A DNA stretch of 17,798 bases from the NCBI GenBank assembly GCA_964541075.1, contig CAZIPZ010000071.1, forward strand, positions 1 through 17,798, written 5' to 3'. This DNA is from CAZIPZ01 sp964541075 (GTDB taxonomy: Bacteria; Acidobacteriota; Terriglobia; 20CM-2-55-15). The notes below the pieces were generated by a model. That model searched no databases and was not told where the DNA came from. It saw nothing but the letters and a program-made list of their open reading frames with translations. Shown piece after piece: positions 1 through 8,039 of the stretch; within the stretch, counting starts at the first letter, position 1, and every line of letters starts with the position of its first letter. The translations under genes and the position numbers were made by a program.

Positions 1-320
1 ATCGTTCCGCCAGGCTGGCCGTTGGTCGTGCCGCTTCCTGTTCCAGAAATCGTATTGAAGGGCGCGCCATTGCAGTAGGCGGACGTCATGGTCTCCATGT
101 AAAACATATTGCTCCCGTCCCACACGATCCGGAAGTCATTCGGCCTCGACGTGATGTCGCAACGCAGATCCGTGCCGTGATTCACTTGAACGCACCTGTT
201 TGTGTAGGTCGTGCCGCCTAACATTTTGGGGTGGTGGCCGAACGAAGCTTCGGCCACGACGCTGAAATCGGACAACATCGGGTGCAGGAGCTGGACGCCA
301 GAAAGTTCTGTTTGTTGTTT
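1..320 (-). pseudogene. C-terminal part of a secreted-type protein, likely broken gene (continues past window start)
   Basis: On the minus strand a frame is open from 320 to the window edge (106 codons). It has no convincing start with a ribosome binding site, and a TGA at 321-323 closes it upstream. The translation is protein-like: it contains SRPNDFRIVWDGSNMFYMET and, near the edge, a Gly/Thr-rich ISGTGSGTTNG stretch. From memory this resembles the C-terminal region of secreted repeat proteins common in Acidobacteriota and similar soil bacteria. The piece upstream in another frame (332-466) looks like part of the same kind of protein, so a frameshift plus an internal deletion is inferred. 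It could instead be an intact downstream gene starting at the ATG at 278-276. No function is assigned. Confidence 0.45.
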
Positions 321-331
321 TCAATAGCTTG

Positions 332-466
332 GCCGGACCAGCAATCAGGATCCGGAAGATCGTAGGCATTGATAAGGTTCCCGGAAGCGTCGCACCGGAC
401 GATCAACGAATGATTTGCTACGAGCACGCCTCCGTCGGGCAGAGTTCGAATCTGCGCTGCTCCCCC
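332..466 (-). pseudogene. Propeller-like (NHL-type) repeat fragment, gene remnant
   Basis: One frame of the minus strand encodes AAQIRTLPDGGVLVANHSLI followed by VRCDASGNLINAYD. This has the look of one blade of an NHL/beta-propeller protein: an LPDGG turn, then a hydrophobic strand, then a DASG turn. The frame is open up to a GTG at 655, but the part upstream of about 466 does not look like more blades and runs over the ferredoxin promoter, so it is probably not coding. A run of seven G (minus strand, 462-468) sits exactly at the upstream limit of the propeller-like part. Downstream, the frame degenerates after DCWSG while a different frame (1-320) becomes protein-like. Interpreted as a decayed fragment; the resemblance is from pattern memory only. 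Confidence 0.4.
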
Positions 467-599
467 CCGTACCGTGTTTAAGGCGGCTCGCAAAGAAGCG
501 GCCAACGCTGGCGTTACGGGGATCTTCTTTGGGCGCTCTTTCCGCAGGAAGAGAACTTGTGGTGTGCCGAGGCACCCGCTGATTCCGTAGACTAGCCGG

Positions 600-627
600 T
601 TGATTTCACGAGAGTCGAATGTATAAT
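600..627 (+). promoter_or_regulatory. Predicted sigma70-type promoter of the ferredoxin gene
   Basis: TTGATT at 600-605 and a consensus TATAAT at 622-627 are separated by 16 bp. Transcription would start near 634 and give a leader of about 44 nt before the ATG at 678. The Shine-Dalgarno AAGGAG lies at about 667-672. The perfect -10 box makes this the clearest promoter in the window. Confidence 0.65.
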
Positions 628-677
628 TGCTGCTTATTTTTATGGATCGCGGCACTAACTAACTCAAGGAGACTTCA

Positions 678-944
678 ATGGCATACATCATCTGCGAACC
701 GTGCGTCGGAACGAAGGACACGGCATGCGTCGACGCATGCCCGGTCGATTGCATTCATCCCAAGAAGGATGAAGCTGAATTCGAGTCCTCGACGATGCTC
801 TACATCCATCCCGATGAGTGCATCGATTGCGGTGCTTGCGAACCCGCATGCCCGGTGACTGCGATTTTTCCGGAGGATAACGTTCCGGAGCAGTGGCAGA
901 ACTATATCCAGCTGAACTACGAGCACTACGGTAAGTCGAAGTAG
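678..944 (+). CDS. 7Fe ferredoxin ([3Fe-4S][4Fe-4S])
   Basis: An 88-residue soluble electron carrier. The cysteine spacing C9-x7-C17-x3-C21 and C48-x2-C51-x2-C54-x3-C58 matches the seven-iron ferredoxins typified by Azotobacter FdI. By that family's rule, C9, C17 and C58 would hold a [3Fe-4S] cluster and C21, C48, C51 and C54 a [4Fe-4S] cluster. C25 is the extra Cys also found in that family. The length is shorter than FdI (about 106) but normal for the compact Thermus/actinobacterial type. It has its own promoter and terminator, with acetyl-CoA synthetase next downstream. The cytoplasmic redox partner cannot be told from the window. The start is set by AAGGAG about six bases upstream of the ATG. 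Confidence 0.95.
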   Translation: MAYIICEPCVGTKDTACVDACPVDCIHPKKDEAEFESSTMLYIHPDECIDCGACEPACPVTAIFPEDNVPEQWQNYIQLNYEHYGKSK

Positions 945-975
945 TTAGGCCCTGCCGAGAAAACGGCGCAGAATG

Positions 976-1016
976 AGAAAAGGCGCAGTAGGGGATTTCC
1001 CCTTTGCGCCTTTTCT
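976..1016 (+). terminator. Intrinsic terminator after the ferredoxin gene
   Basis: A perfect 12-bp stem (976-987 with 1005-1016) is extended by an inner stem (990-994 with 999-1003) around an ATTT loop. The 3' arm ends in TTTTCT and is followed by TGTGTTTT, so it has a U-rich tail. It lies 31 nt after the ferredoxin stop. Only 34 nt separate it from the acs ATG, so it may also act as a read-through valve for acs. Confidence 0.8.
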
Positions 1017-1050
1017 GTGTTTTCGCGATTTATAGGAGGAAGCGACTGCA

Positions 1051-3000
1051 ATGGCCGAAACGAATATTGAATCTTTGCTCAAAGAACGACGTGTTTTTCC
1101 TCCAACCGCTGAGTTTTCATCAAGAGCTCATATCAAGTCCGCCGCAGAATACGACGCGATCGTGAAGCGAGCGGAGAAGGATCCCGAAGGATATTGGGCT
1201 GAGATCGCTTCCGAATTGCATTGGTTCTCGCCGTGGCGGCGTGTCCTGGAATGGAAGACGCCTTTTGCAGAGTGGTTTGTCGGCGGGAAAACGAACATCT
1301 CCTATAACTGCATTGATCGCCATCTCAGTACTCCGCGTAAGAACAAAGTCGCTATCCTCTGGGAAGGCGAACCTGGCGAGGTGCGCGTTCTGACTTATCA
1401 GATGTTGCACCGTGACGTTTGTCGCTTTGCGAATGTTTTAAAGAGCGTTGGGCTCAAGACGGGCGACAGGGCGACGATTTACATGGGCATGGTTCCGGAA
1501 CTGGCGATTGCGATGCTCGCATGCGCTCGAATCGGAGTCACACATAATGTGGTGTTCGGCGGATTCAGCGCCGAAGCCCTTCGAGATCGAATCAACGATT
1601 CAAAATCGCGTGTAGTGATCACGGCTGACGGTGGCTACCGCAGGGGCGCAATTGTCCCTCTAAAGAAAAACGTCGACGACTCGCTCGTTGGAGCGCCAAC
1701 GGTCGAAAGGGTGATCGTTTACAAACGGACCGGCGAATCCGTGAACATGGTGGAAGGCCGCGACGTTTGGTGGAATGACTTAATGGCTAAGTCTTCGGAC
1801 TCCTGCCCGGCCGAACCGCTCGATTCCGAGCATCCACTATTCATGCTGTACACGAGCGGCACTACCGGGAAGCCTAAAGGAGTTGTTCACACAACTGGTG
1901 GGTACATGACGGGTGTTTATCTAACCTCAAAATGGGTTTTTGACCTGAAGGAAGAAGACACTTATTGGTGCACGGCGGACATCGGCTGGGTTACAGGACA
2001 TAGTTACGTCGTGTATGGTCCATTGGCTAATGGAGCTACGACCTTAATGTACGAAGGAGCTCCAAATCATCCGGAACCGGATAGGTTTTGGGCGCTCATC
2101 GATAAATACAAGGTGAATATCTTTTATACGGCGCCTACCGCAATTCGGGCATTCATAAAGTGGGGAGATCAGTGGCCGGCAAAACACGATCTTTCCAGCC
2201 TTCGTCTGCTCGGAACGGTGGGTGAACCCATCAATCCTGAAGCTTGGATGTGGTATCGAAAGAACATCGGCGGTGAACGCTGCCCGATCGTCGACACTTG
2301 GTGGCAAACGGAAACAGGCTCCATCATGATTTCCCCTATTCCGGGAGCTGTTCCGACGAAGCCCGGGTCCGGGACGCGACCATTACCGGGTATTGTCGCC
2401 GACGTTGTTGACCGGCAAGGTAACTCGGTTGGCGTCAATCAGGGAGGTTTCCTCGTCATCAAGAAACCCTGGCCTTCGATGCTGCGGACTATCTACGGCG
2501 ATCCTGAGCGATACGAGCGGCAATATTGGAGTGACATTCCGGGCATGTATTTCACGGGAGACGGCGCGCGCCGCGATGAAGATGGATACTTTTGGATCAT
2601 GGGCCGCATTGACGATGTCATCAACGTTTCGGGCCACAGAATTGGCACAATGGAGGTCGAGAGTTCGCTGGTCAGCCACCCGACAGTTGCGGAAGCGGCC
2701 GTTGTCGGACGGCCGGATGAAATGAAAGGACAAGGTATTGTCGCGTTTGTGACTCTCGCAGCCGGCCATCAAGCTCAACCCGAGTTGAAAGACGTCCTGA
2801 AAACCCACGTTGGCAAAACTATCGGTAGTTTTGCCAAACCTGATGAAATCCGTTTTACGGACGCGCTTCCCAAGACGCGAAGCGGCAAGATCATGCGCCG
2901 GTTGTTGCGCGACTTGGCTTCCGGCGCCGCCACTGTCGGCGATACGACTACCCTCGAAGACTTTTCTGTTTTGTCAAGACTCCGCGAAGAGGATGAATAG
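1051..3000 (+). CDS. acs: Acetyl-CoA synthetase (AMP-forming)
   Basis: Converts acetate, ATP and CoA to acetyl-CoA, AMP and PPi in the cytoplasm, through an acetyl-AMP intermediate. At 649 residues it has the usual family length. Adenylate-forming motifs appear in order: the P-loop-like YTSGTTGKPKG (267-277), GTVGEP (388-393), DTWWQTETG (415-423), YFTGDG (500-505), the hinge region GRIDDVINVSGHR (518-530) and the C-terminal LPKTRSGKIMRR (606-617). K613 is the catalytic lysine that Acs enzymes have acetylated for control. The tandem Trp in DTWWQTETG is typical of acetate-specific enzymes. AGGAGG at 1035-1040 sets the ATG. No promoter fits between the preceding terminator and this gene, so expression may depend on read-through from the ferredoxin promoter or on a promoter inside the hairpin. 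Confidence 0.97.
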   Translation: MAETNIESLLKERRVFPPTAEFSSRAHIKSAAEYDAIVKRAEKDPEGYWAEIASELHWFSPWRRVLEWKTPFAEWFVGGKTNISYNCIDRHLSTPRKNKVAILWEGEPGEVRVLTYQMLHRDVCRFANVLKSVGLKTGDRATIYMGMVPELAIAMLACARIGVTHNVVFGGFSAEALRDRINDSKSRVVITADGGYRRGAIVPLKKNVDDSLVGAPTVERVIVYKRTGESVNMVEGRDVWWNDLMAKSSDSCPAEPLDSEHPLFMLYTSGTTGKPKGVVHTTGGYMTGVYLTSKWVFDLKEEDTYWCTADIGWVTGHSYVVYGPLANGATTLMYEGAPNHPEPDRFWALIDKYKVNIFYTAPTAIRAFIKWGDQWPAKHDLSSLRLLGTVGEPINPEAWMWYRKNIGGERCPIVDTWWQTETGSIMISPIPGAVPTKPGSGTRPLPGIVADVVDRQGNSVGVNQGGFLVIKKPWPSMLRTIYGDPERYERQYWSDIPGMYFTGDGARRDEDGYFWIMGRIDDVINVSGHRIGTMEVESSLVSHPTVAEAAVVGRPDEMKGQGIVAFVTLAAGHQAQPELKDVLKTHVGKTIGSFAKPDEIRFTDALPKTRSGKIMRRLLRDLASGAATVGDTTTLEDFSVLSRLREEDE

Positions 3001-3044
3001 GAAACAGGCCGTTAGGATTGTCCGTTATGTTATAGGTTGAACAT

Positions 3045-3365
3045 ATGATTCGCCACATGGTGCTTTTTAATCTCAAGCCCGAAATCAACAATGAGGATCG
3101 CGATTGGCTGTTCAGTCAAATCCACGCATTGGCGAAGATTTCGGTCGTCAAGCGTCTCGCAATCGGTAAACTCCTCGAACCGCGTGAAGACTGGTATAAG
3201 CCTCGAATGGCCACCGACTTTGCTTGGGCCTTGACTATGGATTTTGAAGACGAGGAGGGTCTTTACTCTTATCAAAATGATCCCTTCCACGTGACTGTGG
3301 CCCAAGAGATTCGCAAGCGAGTGTCCGGCATCAAAGTTATGGACTTTGTCAGCCTTCCGAAATGA
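3045..3365 (+). CDS. Dabb (stress-responsive alpha/beta-barrel) domain protein
   Basis: A 106-residue protein beginning MIRHMVLFNLKPE, the standard opening strand of Dabb-family (PF07876-type) ferredoxin-like dimers. The remaining order fits that fold: a helix (about 17-31), KRLAIGKL, the strand WALTMDFEDEE (65-75), a helix YSYQNDPFHV and a closing KVMDFVSL strand. Family members are small soluble proteins of mostly unknown role; some act as cyclases, others as stress proteins, so no reaction is assigned. The gene starts 44 nt after acs with only a weak AGGTTG-like site. Its TGA overlaps the ATG of the metallopeptidase gene (ATGA), which implies translational coupling. Confidence 0.85.
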   Translation: MIRHMVLFNLKPEINNEDRDWLFSQIHALAKISVVKRLAIGKLLEPREDWYKPRMATDFAWALTMDFEDEEGLYSYQNDPFHVTVAQEIRKRVSGIKVMDFVSLPK

Positions 3366-4963
3366 GCACATCGGCCGAAGTCGCCAGCTATATACAAGGC
3401 CACGGTGAAACCATAGCGCCGCTCTATAAAGACTACAGCCTTAGGTTTTGGGATCTTTCGCTGGAAGGATCCGAGGACAAAGAGCGAGCACTCATTGAGT
3501 CCAAGCAGCGCTATTTGCAAATCTACAATAACCGTGAAGAGTTTCAACAGGTCAGAGAATGGAAGAACTCTGGCCTGCTCCTGGATCCCTTGGACGCCAG
3601 GCAGTTGAAACTCATCCACGACACCTTCGTTCCTCAACAGATCGATGAAGAGGTCTTGCGCGACATCGTTCGTCGTGAAACCCAAATTGAAAATTTATTC
3701 AATACATTCCGTGCAAATATTGAGGGAAGCAAGGTTTCCGACAATCAACTTCGCGACATTCTCCGGAGCGAAAAAGACATTAGTCGCCGCCGTTCCGCCT
3801 GGGAAGCTAGCAAACAAGTCGGGCAAGAGGTTGCGCCTCATTTGTTGGAGCTGATCGCAATTCGCAATCGAGAGGCGCGCAATCTGGGTTATCCGGATTA
3901 TTACGCGATGATGTTTGAGCTTCAGGAGCTCGATGAAAAGTGGGTGTTTTCGCTTTTCGACGAACTGGAACGGCTCTCTGATCGCGCCTTTACGGAAATG
4001 AAGGCTGAACTGGATGCGATTTTGAAGAGTAAATACGGCGTGTCATCTTCGGAAAGCAGTCCATGGCTATACAGCGACCCTTTTTTCCAGGAGTATCCGA
4101 CCGCTGGTGCGAGTGAATCTCTGGACGATATCTTCAAGAGTTCGGATATCGAACAGTTGACCCGTATGCATTATCAAAGCATCGGCCTGGATATTGACGA
4201 CTTGCTGGGGCGCGCCGACCTTTATGAGCGTGAAGGCAAATCCCAACACGCGTTTTGTCTCGACGTAGACCACGAAGGCGACGTCCGCGTGCTGTGCAAT
4301 ATTCGCAAAAATGAGCGTTGGATGAGCACTATGCTCCACGAGTTCGGTCATGCGGTTTACGACAAGTACAACGACCGCGCGTTGCCGTTTTTTGTCCGCA
4401 CTCCCGCGCACATTCTGACAACGGAAGCTATAGCCATGCTTAATGGCCGGATGTCAAAGAACCCGGAATGGCTGGTTAAAATCGCAGGCCTTTCCCATGC
4501 AGAAGCAGCGCGGGTCAGCGCCACCGCTAACAAAACTCTTCGGTCCGAAATGCTCATATTCCTGCGGTGGGCCATAACGCTGGTTCGGTTCGAACGCGAC
4601 ATGTATCGTAATCCAGGGCAGAATCTGAACCAATTATGGTGGCAGTACGTTGAGCGATATCAGAGGGTCACGCCGCCTGCGAATCGGAATTCGCCGGACT
4701 GGGCTTCAAAGACTCATCTTGCCACGTCGCCCGCCTACTACCAGAACTATGTATTGGGCGAGCTTATGGCTTCACAGCTCCTGAGTTATATCCATCGTGA
4801 AATTGCGCAGGCGGGCGGGTATGTGGGAAGCGAGCAATCGGGAGCATTCTTGGTTGAGAAGGTATTCAAACCAGGGGCGCGATACGAGTGGAAGACAATG
4901 CTCAGGAGGGCTACTAACGAAGACCTAAATCCCGAACATTTCATTCGGCAGTTCGTAGGGTAA
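3362..4963 (+). CDS. M2-like (peptidyl-dipeptidase A type) zinc metallopeptidase
   Basis: A 533-residue predicted zinc peptidase. The gluzincin signature is clear: H326-E327-F328-G329-H330, with the third ligand E355 in TTEAIAML 25 residues after H330. This spacing and the SPAYYQNYVLGELMASQL segment (456-473) resemble bacterial homologues of angiotensin-converting enzyme (family M2); the M3/oligoendopeptidase F group is the main alternative. The rest is predicted mostly helical, as in that clan. No signal peptide or membrane segment is visible at the N-terminus (MSTSAEVASY), so a cytoplasmic peptidase trimming short peptides is inferred, unlike secreted ACE. The gene overlaps the Dabb gene by 4 nt (ATGA), so the two are co-translated. 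A hairpin terminator follows 4 nt after the stop. Confidence 0.88.
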   Translation: MSTSAEVASYIQGHGETIAPLYKDYSLRFWDLSLEGSEDKERALIESKQRYLQIYNNREEFQQVREWKNSGLLLDPLDARQLKLIHDTFVPQQIDEEVLRDIVRRETQIENLFNTFRANIEGSKVSDNQLRDILRSEKDISRRRSAWEASKQVGQEVAPHLLELIAIRNREARNLGYPDYYAMMFELQELDEKWVFSLFDELERLSDRAFTEMKAELDAILKSKYGVSSSESSPWLYSDPFFQEYPTAGASESLDDIFKSSDIEQLTRMHYQSIGLDIDDLLGRADLYEREGKSQHAFCLDVDHEGDVRVLCNIRKNERWMSTMLHEFGHAVYDKYNDRALPFFVRTPAHILTTEAIAMLNGRMSKNPEWLVKIAGLSHAEAARVSATANKTLRSEMLIFLRWAITLVRFERDMYRNPGQNLNQLWWQYVERYQRVTPPANRNSPDWASKTHLATSPAYYQNYVLGELMASQLLSYIHREIAQAGGYVGSEQSGAFLVEKVFKPGARYEWKTMLRRATNEDLNPEHFIRQFVG

Positions 4964-4967
4964 TACT

Positions 4968-5004
4968 GCGGCGGTCTCAGTTTAGACCGCCGCTTGAATC
5001 TTTT
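4968..5004 (+). terminator. Terminator of the acs-Dabb-peptidase unit
   Basis: A perfect 10-bp GC-rich stem (4968-4977 with 4984-4993) with the six-base loop CAGTTT is followed by TTGAATCTTTTC. It starts 4 nt after the peptidase stop. The U-tract is interrupted, but the stem is very stable. It also lies 20 nt beyond the stop of the convergent gene at 5013, although no U-tract is present in that direction. Confidence 0.75.
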
Positions 5005-5012
5005 CAGCCGGT

Positions 5013-5525
5013 CTACGGTTTTACGCTCTTGGCGTAGGAAAGAATGCTTCTCGCCGCCTGGTCTGTGGTTTCGACGTATTCCTTCCATTGAGCATCCGTG
5101 TAGCTGCCCGGAGGACTTTGTGTCTTCATCTTTTCCACAGCGTCAACAGCCTTCTGGGCGTATAGGACAGCCTTGTCAAGTTGCTTCCGCTCAAGAGCAA
5201 GGTTCCGGGAAACGGCCATAAGGGCAGTTACGTTCTCGGCATCGATCTTAATAATTTTCTCGCCGGTCTCGACGACCTTCGCGGTATCGTTCTTCTGTCG
5301 ATAGACTTCCATTAACATTAGATAGATATCGGGAAGCTGCTTCGATTGTGGGAACGACTTTTCGTAGTCTAACAACAATGCCAACTTCGCGTCCGCGTTT
5401 TCTTCGGCAAGAACCTTGGTGAAAGCCTTGTCCTCTGGGCTATTGGCAATCAGTTGAGCATAGCTGTTGCACACAAAGCCAAGAACAAAGACAACACAAA
5501 GCGTCACTATGACTTTTGTCTTCAT
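5013..5525 (-). CDS. Secreted TPR-like helical protein, function unknown
   Basis: 170 residues starting MKTKVIVTLCVVFVLGFVCN, a typical Sec signal peptide with probable cleavage near SYA/Q (about residue 23). The mature part is all-helical, with TPR-like hairpins around DIYLMLMEVYRQKNDTAKVV and AVSRNLALERKQLDKAVLYA (about residues 65-130). The frame is open 20 codons further upstream, but GAGGAG six bases before this ATG and the signal peptide fix the start here. A periplasmic or extracytoplasmic scaffold protein is likely; no enzyme motif is seen. It lies 243 nt downstream of the cyclase gene on the same strand, with its own predicted promoter, so it is probably transcribed at least partly on its own. 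Confidence 0.8.
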   Translation of the reverse strand: MKTKVIVTLCVVFVLGFVCNSYAQLIANSPEDKAFTKVLAEENADAKLALLLDYEKSFPQSKQLPDIYLMLMEVYRQKNDTAKVVETGEKIIKIDAENVTALMAVSRNLALERKQLDKAVLYAQKAVDAVEKMKTQSPPGSYTDAQWKEYVETTDQAARSILSYAKSVKP

Positions 5526-5627
5526 TTGGTACTCCTCATGACGGGTAGGATGCCACTTTACCAGAACTGGCCAGATGGCTGGCAAGTTTTTTCACCGGCG
5601 CCGTGGCTGGCCCAGCCGTGGGAGGGA

Positions 5628-5657
5628 ATACTACTTAGAAGGGACATTAAAAATCAA
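5628..5657 (-). promoter_or_regulatory. Predicted promoter of the TPR-like secreted protein gene
   Basis: On the minus strand, TTGATT (5657-5652) and TAGTAT (5633-5628) are separated by 18 bp. Transcription would start near 5621 and leave a leader of about 95 nt before the ATG at 5525. The -35 is identical to that of the ferredoxin promoter. Nothing else was recognised in the 5526-5768 gap; open frames on the plus strand there look like chance. Confidence 0.4.
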
Positions 5658-5768
5658 GGATTTGAAGGGAAGCTCACAATGCGTTTGGACATTCAATTTT
5701 GGAAAGCATCAATTTCAGGCTGCTATTGGGGCTGATCGGGAGGATGGAGGGATCTATCAAGAGAAGGA

Positions 5769-8039
5769 CTACTTAGTCTGCAAAACCCAGACCCCGTCCC
5801 ATTCCTGTGGTGGCGGTGAATTCAGTAGATGCCTACAACGCTCGATATACATTGAGGTGAGATGATCCTGCGGGTTAAGCGCTAACGCCTCACGGAATGC
5901 TGATTCCCCCTCTGCAAATCGACGCTCTCGGTATGATTTAATGCCGTGTCGAAAGATACTGAGCACTTCCATCATGTTGGGAAATGATTCTTCAGTGTGA
6001 TAGTCGAGGATTTCAAAGACTCCGACGGGATGTGTCTTGCCCTTGACGATAACCCTGTCAACTTCGCGGTTCCGATAGGTTCCGCGCAGTCTTTTTAGAG
6101 TAAATTCACTAACGAGAAGGCGCGCGTGATACTGCTTGCAAGCAGTTTCCAGTCTTGAAGCCAAATTGACTCCATCGCCAATTACGGTGTAGTTCATTCT
6201 GCGAGGAGAACCAATGTTTCCGGAAACAATCGAATCCGTGTTGACGCCTATGCCGATATCTATTGGTCGTTTGCCTTCCTCCATGCGCGTTAGGTTGTAA
6301 TGAGTGAGTTCACGCAGCATGCTGATGGCGGCGCGGACAGCGCGATCTTCGTCGTCTTCGTGCGCAATGGGTGTTCCAAACACTGCCATGATTGCGTCCC
6401 CGATGAACTTGTCCAGCATGCCCCCTTCTTGCTGGATGCAATCAACCATAATCGTGAAGTATTCGTTGAGTAATCTGACGGTAGCCTGTGGACCGAGCTC
6501 TTCAGCCAGTGTGGTGAAGCTTCGAATATCGGAAAACAGCACGGTCGCAGTGTTGCTTTGGCCCCCAAGAATGTCAGCGCCGGCTTGAACCAGCTTATCG
6601 GCGATTGCTGGATCCATGTATCTGGACATTGTGGCCTTCATCCGCTTTTCACCGGTTATGTCCTCGATCATGACCAGCGAACCCAATTTCTTGCGGTTGG
6701 TGCTAACAAGAGGAAGTATGGTCACGTTCGTTGAAATCTTTTCTCCTTGCAGCACCACCTCTGCATCCATCGTGACGTGTTGAGTCTGTTTCTGGACGAC
6801 TTCATCAATTTTTTCCGCGACCCATTCGTTCGGAGGGGCAAATACTTCTTTCGCCGTCCTCTTGAAGATGTCTGTAGCGCTTGTTTTCATGATGCGAAGG
6901 CCGGCTGCGTTGCAAGTGATGACGGAGCCTTCTTCATTCAGCGTGATGACGCCGCTGGACATACTTTCTAGAATGCTTTCGTTGTAGTTTTTCATGTTTT
7001 GAACGTCATCAAACAGCGCTGCGTTCTCCAATGCGATCGCAATCTGCGAAGTAAACGCCTTCAACCTGGCTTCGTCTTGCTCGGTGAAGGAGCCGCCTCG
7101 CTTATTCAGAACCTGGGTTACACCGATCGTCTTTCCGTCCTTGTTGATTACCGGGACGCAGAGAATGGACCTCGTGAAGAAGCCTGTTCGCTTATCAAAT
7201 GAAGGGTTGAAGCGCAGATCGGCATAGGCATGCGGGATGTTGACGCTCTGTGTGGACCGGAAGACCGTTCCAGCAATGCCGGCGTGGTTTGGCAGTCGGA
7301 TTTGCGTTGCGCCTAAGCCCTCACCCACTTCCGTGTAGAGCTCATTGGTTTTTTCGTCGTTGAGGAACAGCGTCGATCGTTCCGCATCCAGCATTCTTGT
7401 GATAGCTGCAATGAGTTTTCGCAGAAGCGGGCCAAGCTTGATTTCAGTCGAGACTTCTGACACGATCTTCAGCAGTTCCAGCTGTTGCAATCGATCTTGC
7501 TCGATCCGCTCGGCTGTGCGCCGGCTCTCAAGAGCGATTGCGGCTTGTTTTACGAGCGCTTCCAACAATTCCAGGTTATCTTCCGTAAAACTGCCTAACC
7601 TCTTGTTGAGAAGCTCGGAGACTCCGATTACTTCGCCTTTAAAGGTGCGTAGGGGGACGCAAAGAATGCTCCTCGTGATGTAACCGGTTTTCTTATCGAT
7701 CTCCGGATTGAAGCGTTCGTCAGAATAAGCATCGTCGATAATAATGCCCCGACCGGTAGTGAAGACGTGACCTGCGACCCCCAGATGATTCAACATCCGA
7801 ATTTCGCGCGTTGCTCTTCCTGAAGTAATTCGCGTGTAGAGTTCGCCTGTCTCCGGATCGTTCAAAAAGACTGACCCCTGCTCTGCGTCGAGTAGAGAGC
7901 TCGTCAGACCCACAAGGACGTCAATGGCTTCGCTCAAATTACCTGCGATCGCCATCTTGTTAGAAACCTCAAGGAGCAATTCAGCGAGACGAACCCGGCG
8001 GGGCCTTTGAGGTTTTTGAATCTTTCTCAGCGCCTTCAT
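5769..8039 (-). CDS. GAF-GAF-PAS class III adenylate/guanylate cyclase
   Basis: A 756-residue cytosolic signalling enzyme predicted to make cAMP (or cGMP). Domains: GAF1 about 36-170, GAF2 about 203-340, PAS about 350-465, cyclase homology domain about 490-650, and a short TPR-like tail about 690-740. In the catalytic domain the metal-binding aspartates are D504 (FSDIR) and D548 (KFIGD), the base-selecting lysine is K544, and NYTVIGDGVNLASRLE supplies T618 and the transition-state residues N625 and R629, so it looks active. GAF2 carries a complete NKFDE signature (N312, K313, F318, D322, E323), as in cyclic-nucleotide-binding GAF domains. In GAF1 the acidic pair is degenerate. The ATG at 8039 overlaps the upstream coiled-coil gene by 59 nt; it has no clear Shine-Dalgarno, so translational coupling or a slightly later start is possible. 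Confidence 0.93.
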   Translation of the reverse strand: MKALRKIQKPQRPRRVRLAELLLEVSNKMAIAGNLSEAIDVLVGLTSSLLDAEQGSVFLNDPETGELYTRITSGRATREIRMLNHLGVAGHVFTTGRGIIIDDAYSDERFNPEIDKKTGYITRSILCVPLRTFKGEVIGVSELLNKRLGSFTEDNLELLEALVKQAAIALESRRTAERIEQDRLQQLELLKIVSEVSTEIKLGPLLRKLIAAITRMLDAERSTLFLNDEKTNELYTEVGEGLGATQIRLPNHAGIAGTVFRSTQSVNIPHAYADLRFNPSFDKRTGFFTRSILCVPVINKDGKTIGVTQVLNKRGGSFTEQDEARLKAFTSQIAIALENAALFDDVQNMKNYNESILESMSSGVITLNEEGSVITCNAAGLRIMKTSATDIFKRTAKEVFAPPNEWVAEKIDEVVQKQTQHVTMDAEVVLQGEKISTNVTILPLVSTNRKKLGSLVMIEDITGEKRMKATMSRYMDPAIADKLVQAGADILGGQSNTATVLFSDIRSFTTLAEELGPQATVRLLNEYFTIMVDCIQQEGGMLDKFIGDAIMAVFGTPIAHEDDEDRAVRAAISMLRELTHYNLTRMEEGKRPIDIGIGVNTDSIVSGNIGSPRRMNYTVIGDGVNLASRLETACKQYHARLLVSEFTLKRLRGTYRNREVDRVIVKGKTHPVGVFEILDYHTEESFPNMMEVLSIFRHGIKSYRERRFAEGESAFREALALNPQDHLTSMYIERCRHLLNSPPPQEWDGVWVLQTK

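Noticed and set aside
234..257. A perfect 9-bp inverted repeat (GTGGCCGAA / TTCGGCCAC, 6-nt loop)
   Set aside because: It lies within the protein-like frame at 1-320 and has no U-tract; most likely coding coincidence rather than a site.
467..655. Extension of the minus-strand propeller frame up to a GTG at 655
   Set aside because: The translated extension is not protein-like and overlaps the ferredoxin promoter; no Shine-Dalgarno precedes the GTG.
2383..2808. A 141-codon minus-strand frame within acs
   Set aside because: Antisense of the conserved C-terminal half of Acs; no start signal and no domain.
5526..5585. Longer start for the secreted TPR-like protein (20 extra codons)
   Set aside because: The internal ATG at 5525 has GAGGAG at ideal spacing and begins a classical signal peptide; the extension would bury it.
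5454..5865. Plus-strand open frames between the TPR gene and the cyclase
   Set aside because: They overlap the minus-strand genes at both ends, have no ribosome site and no recognisable fold. The gap is better read as the TPR gene's promoter and leader.
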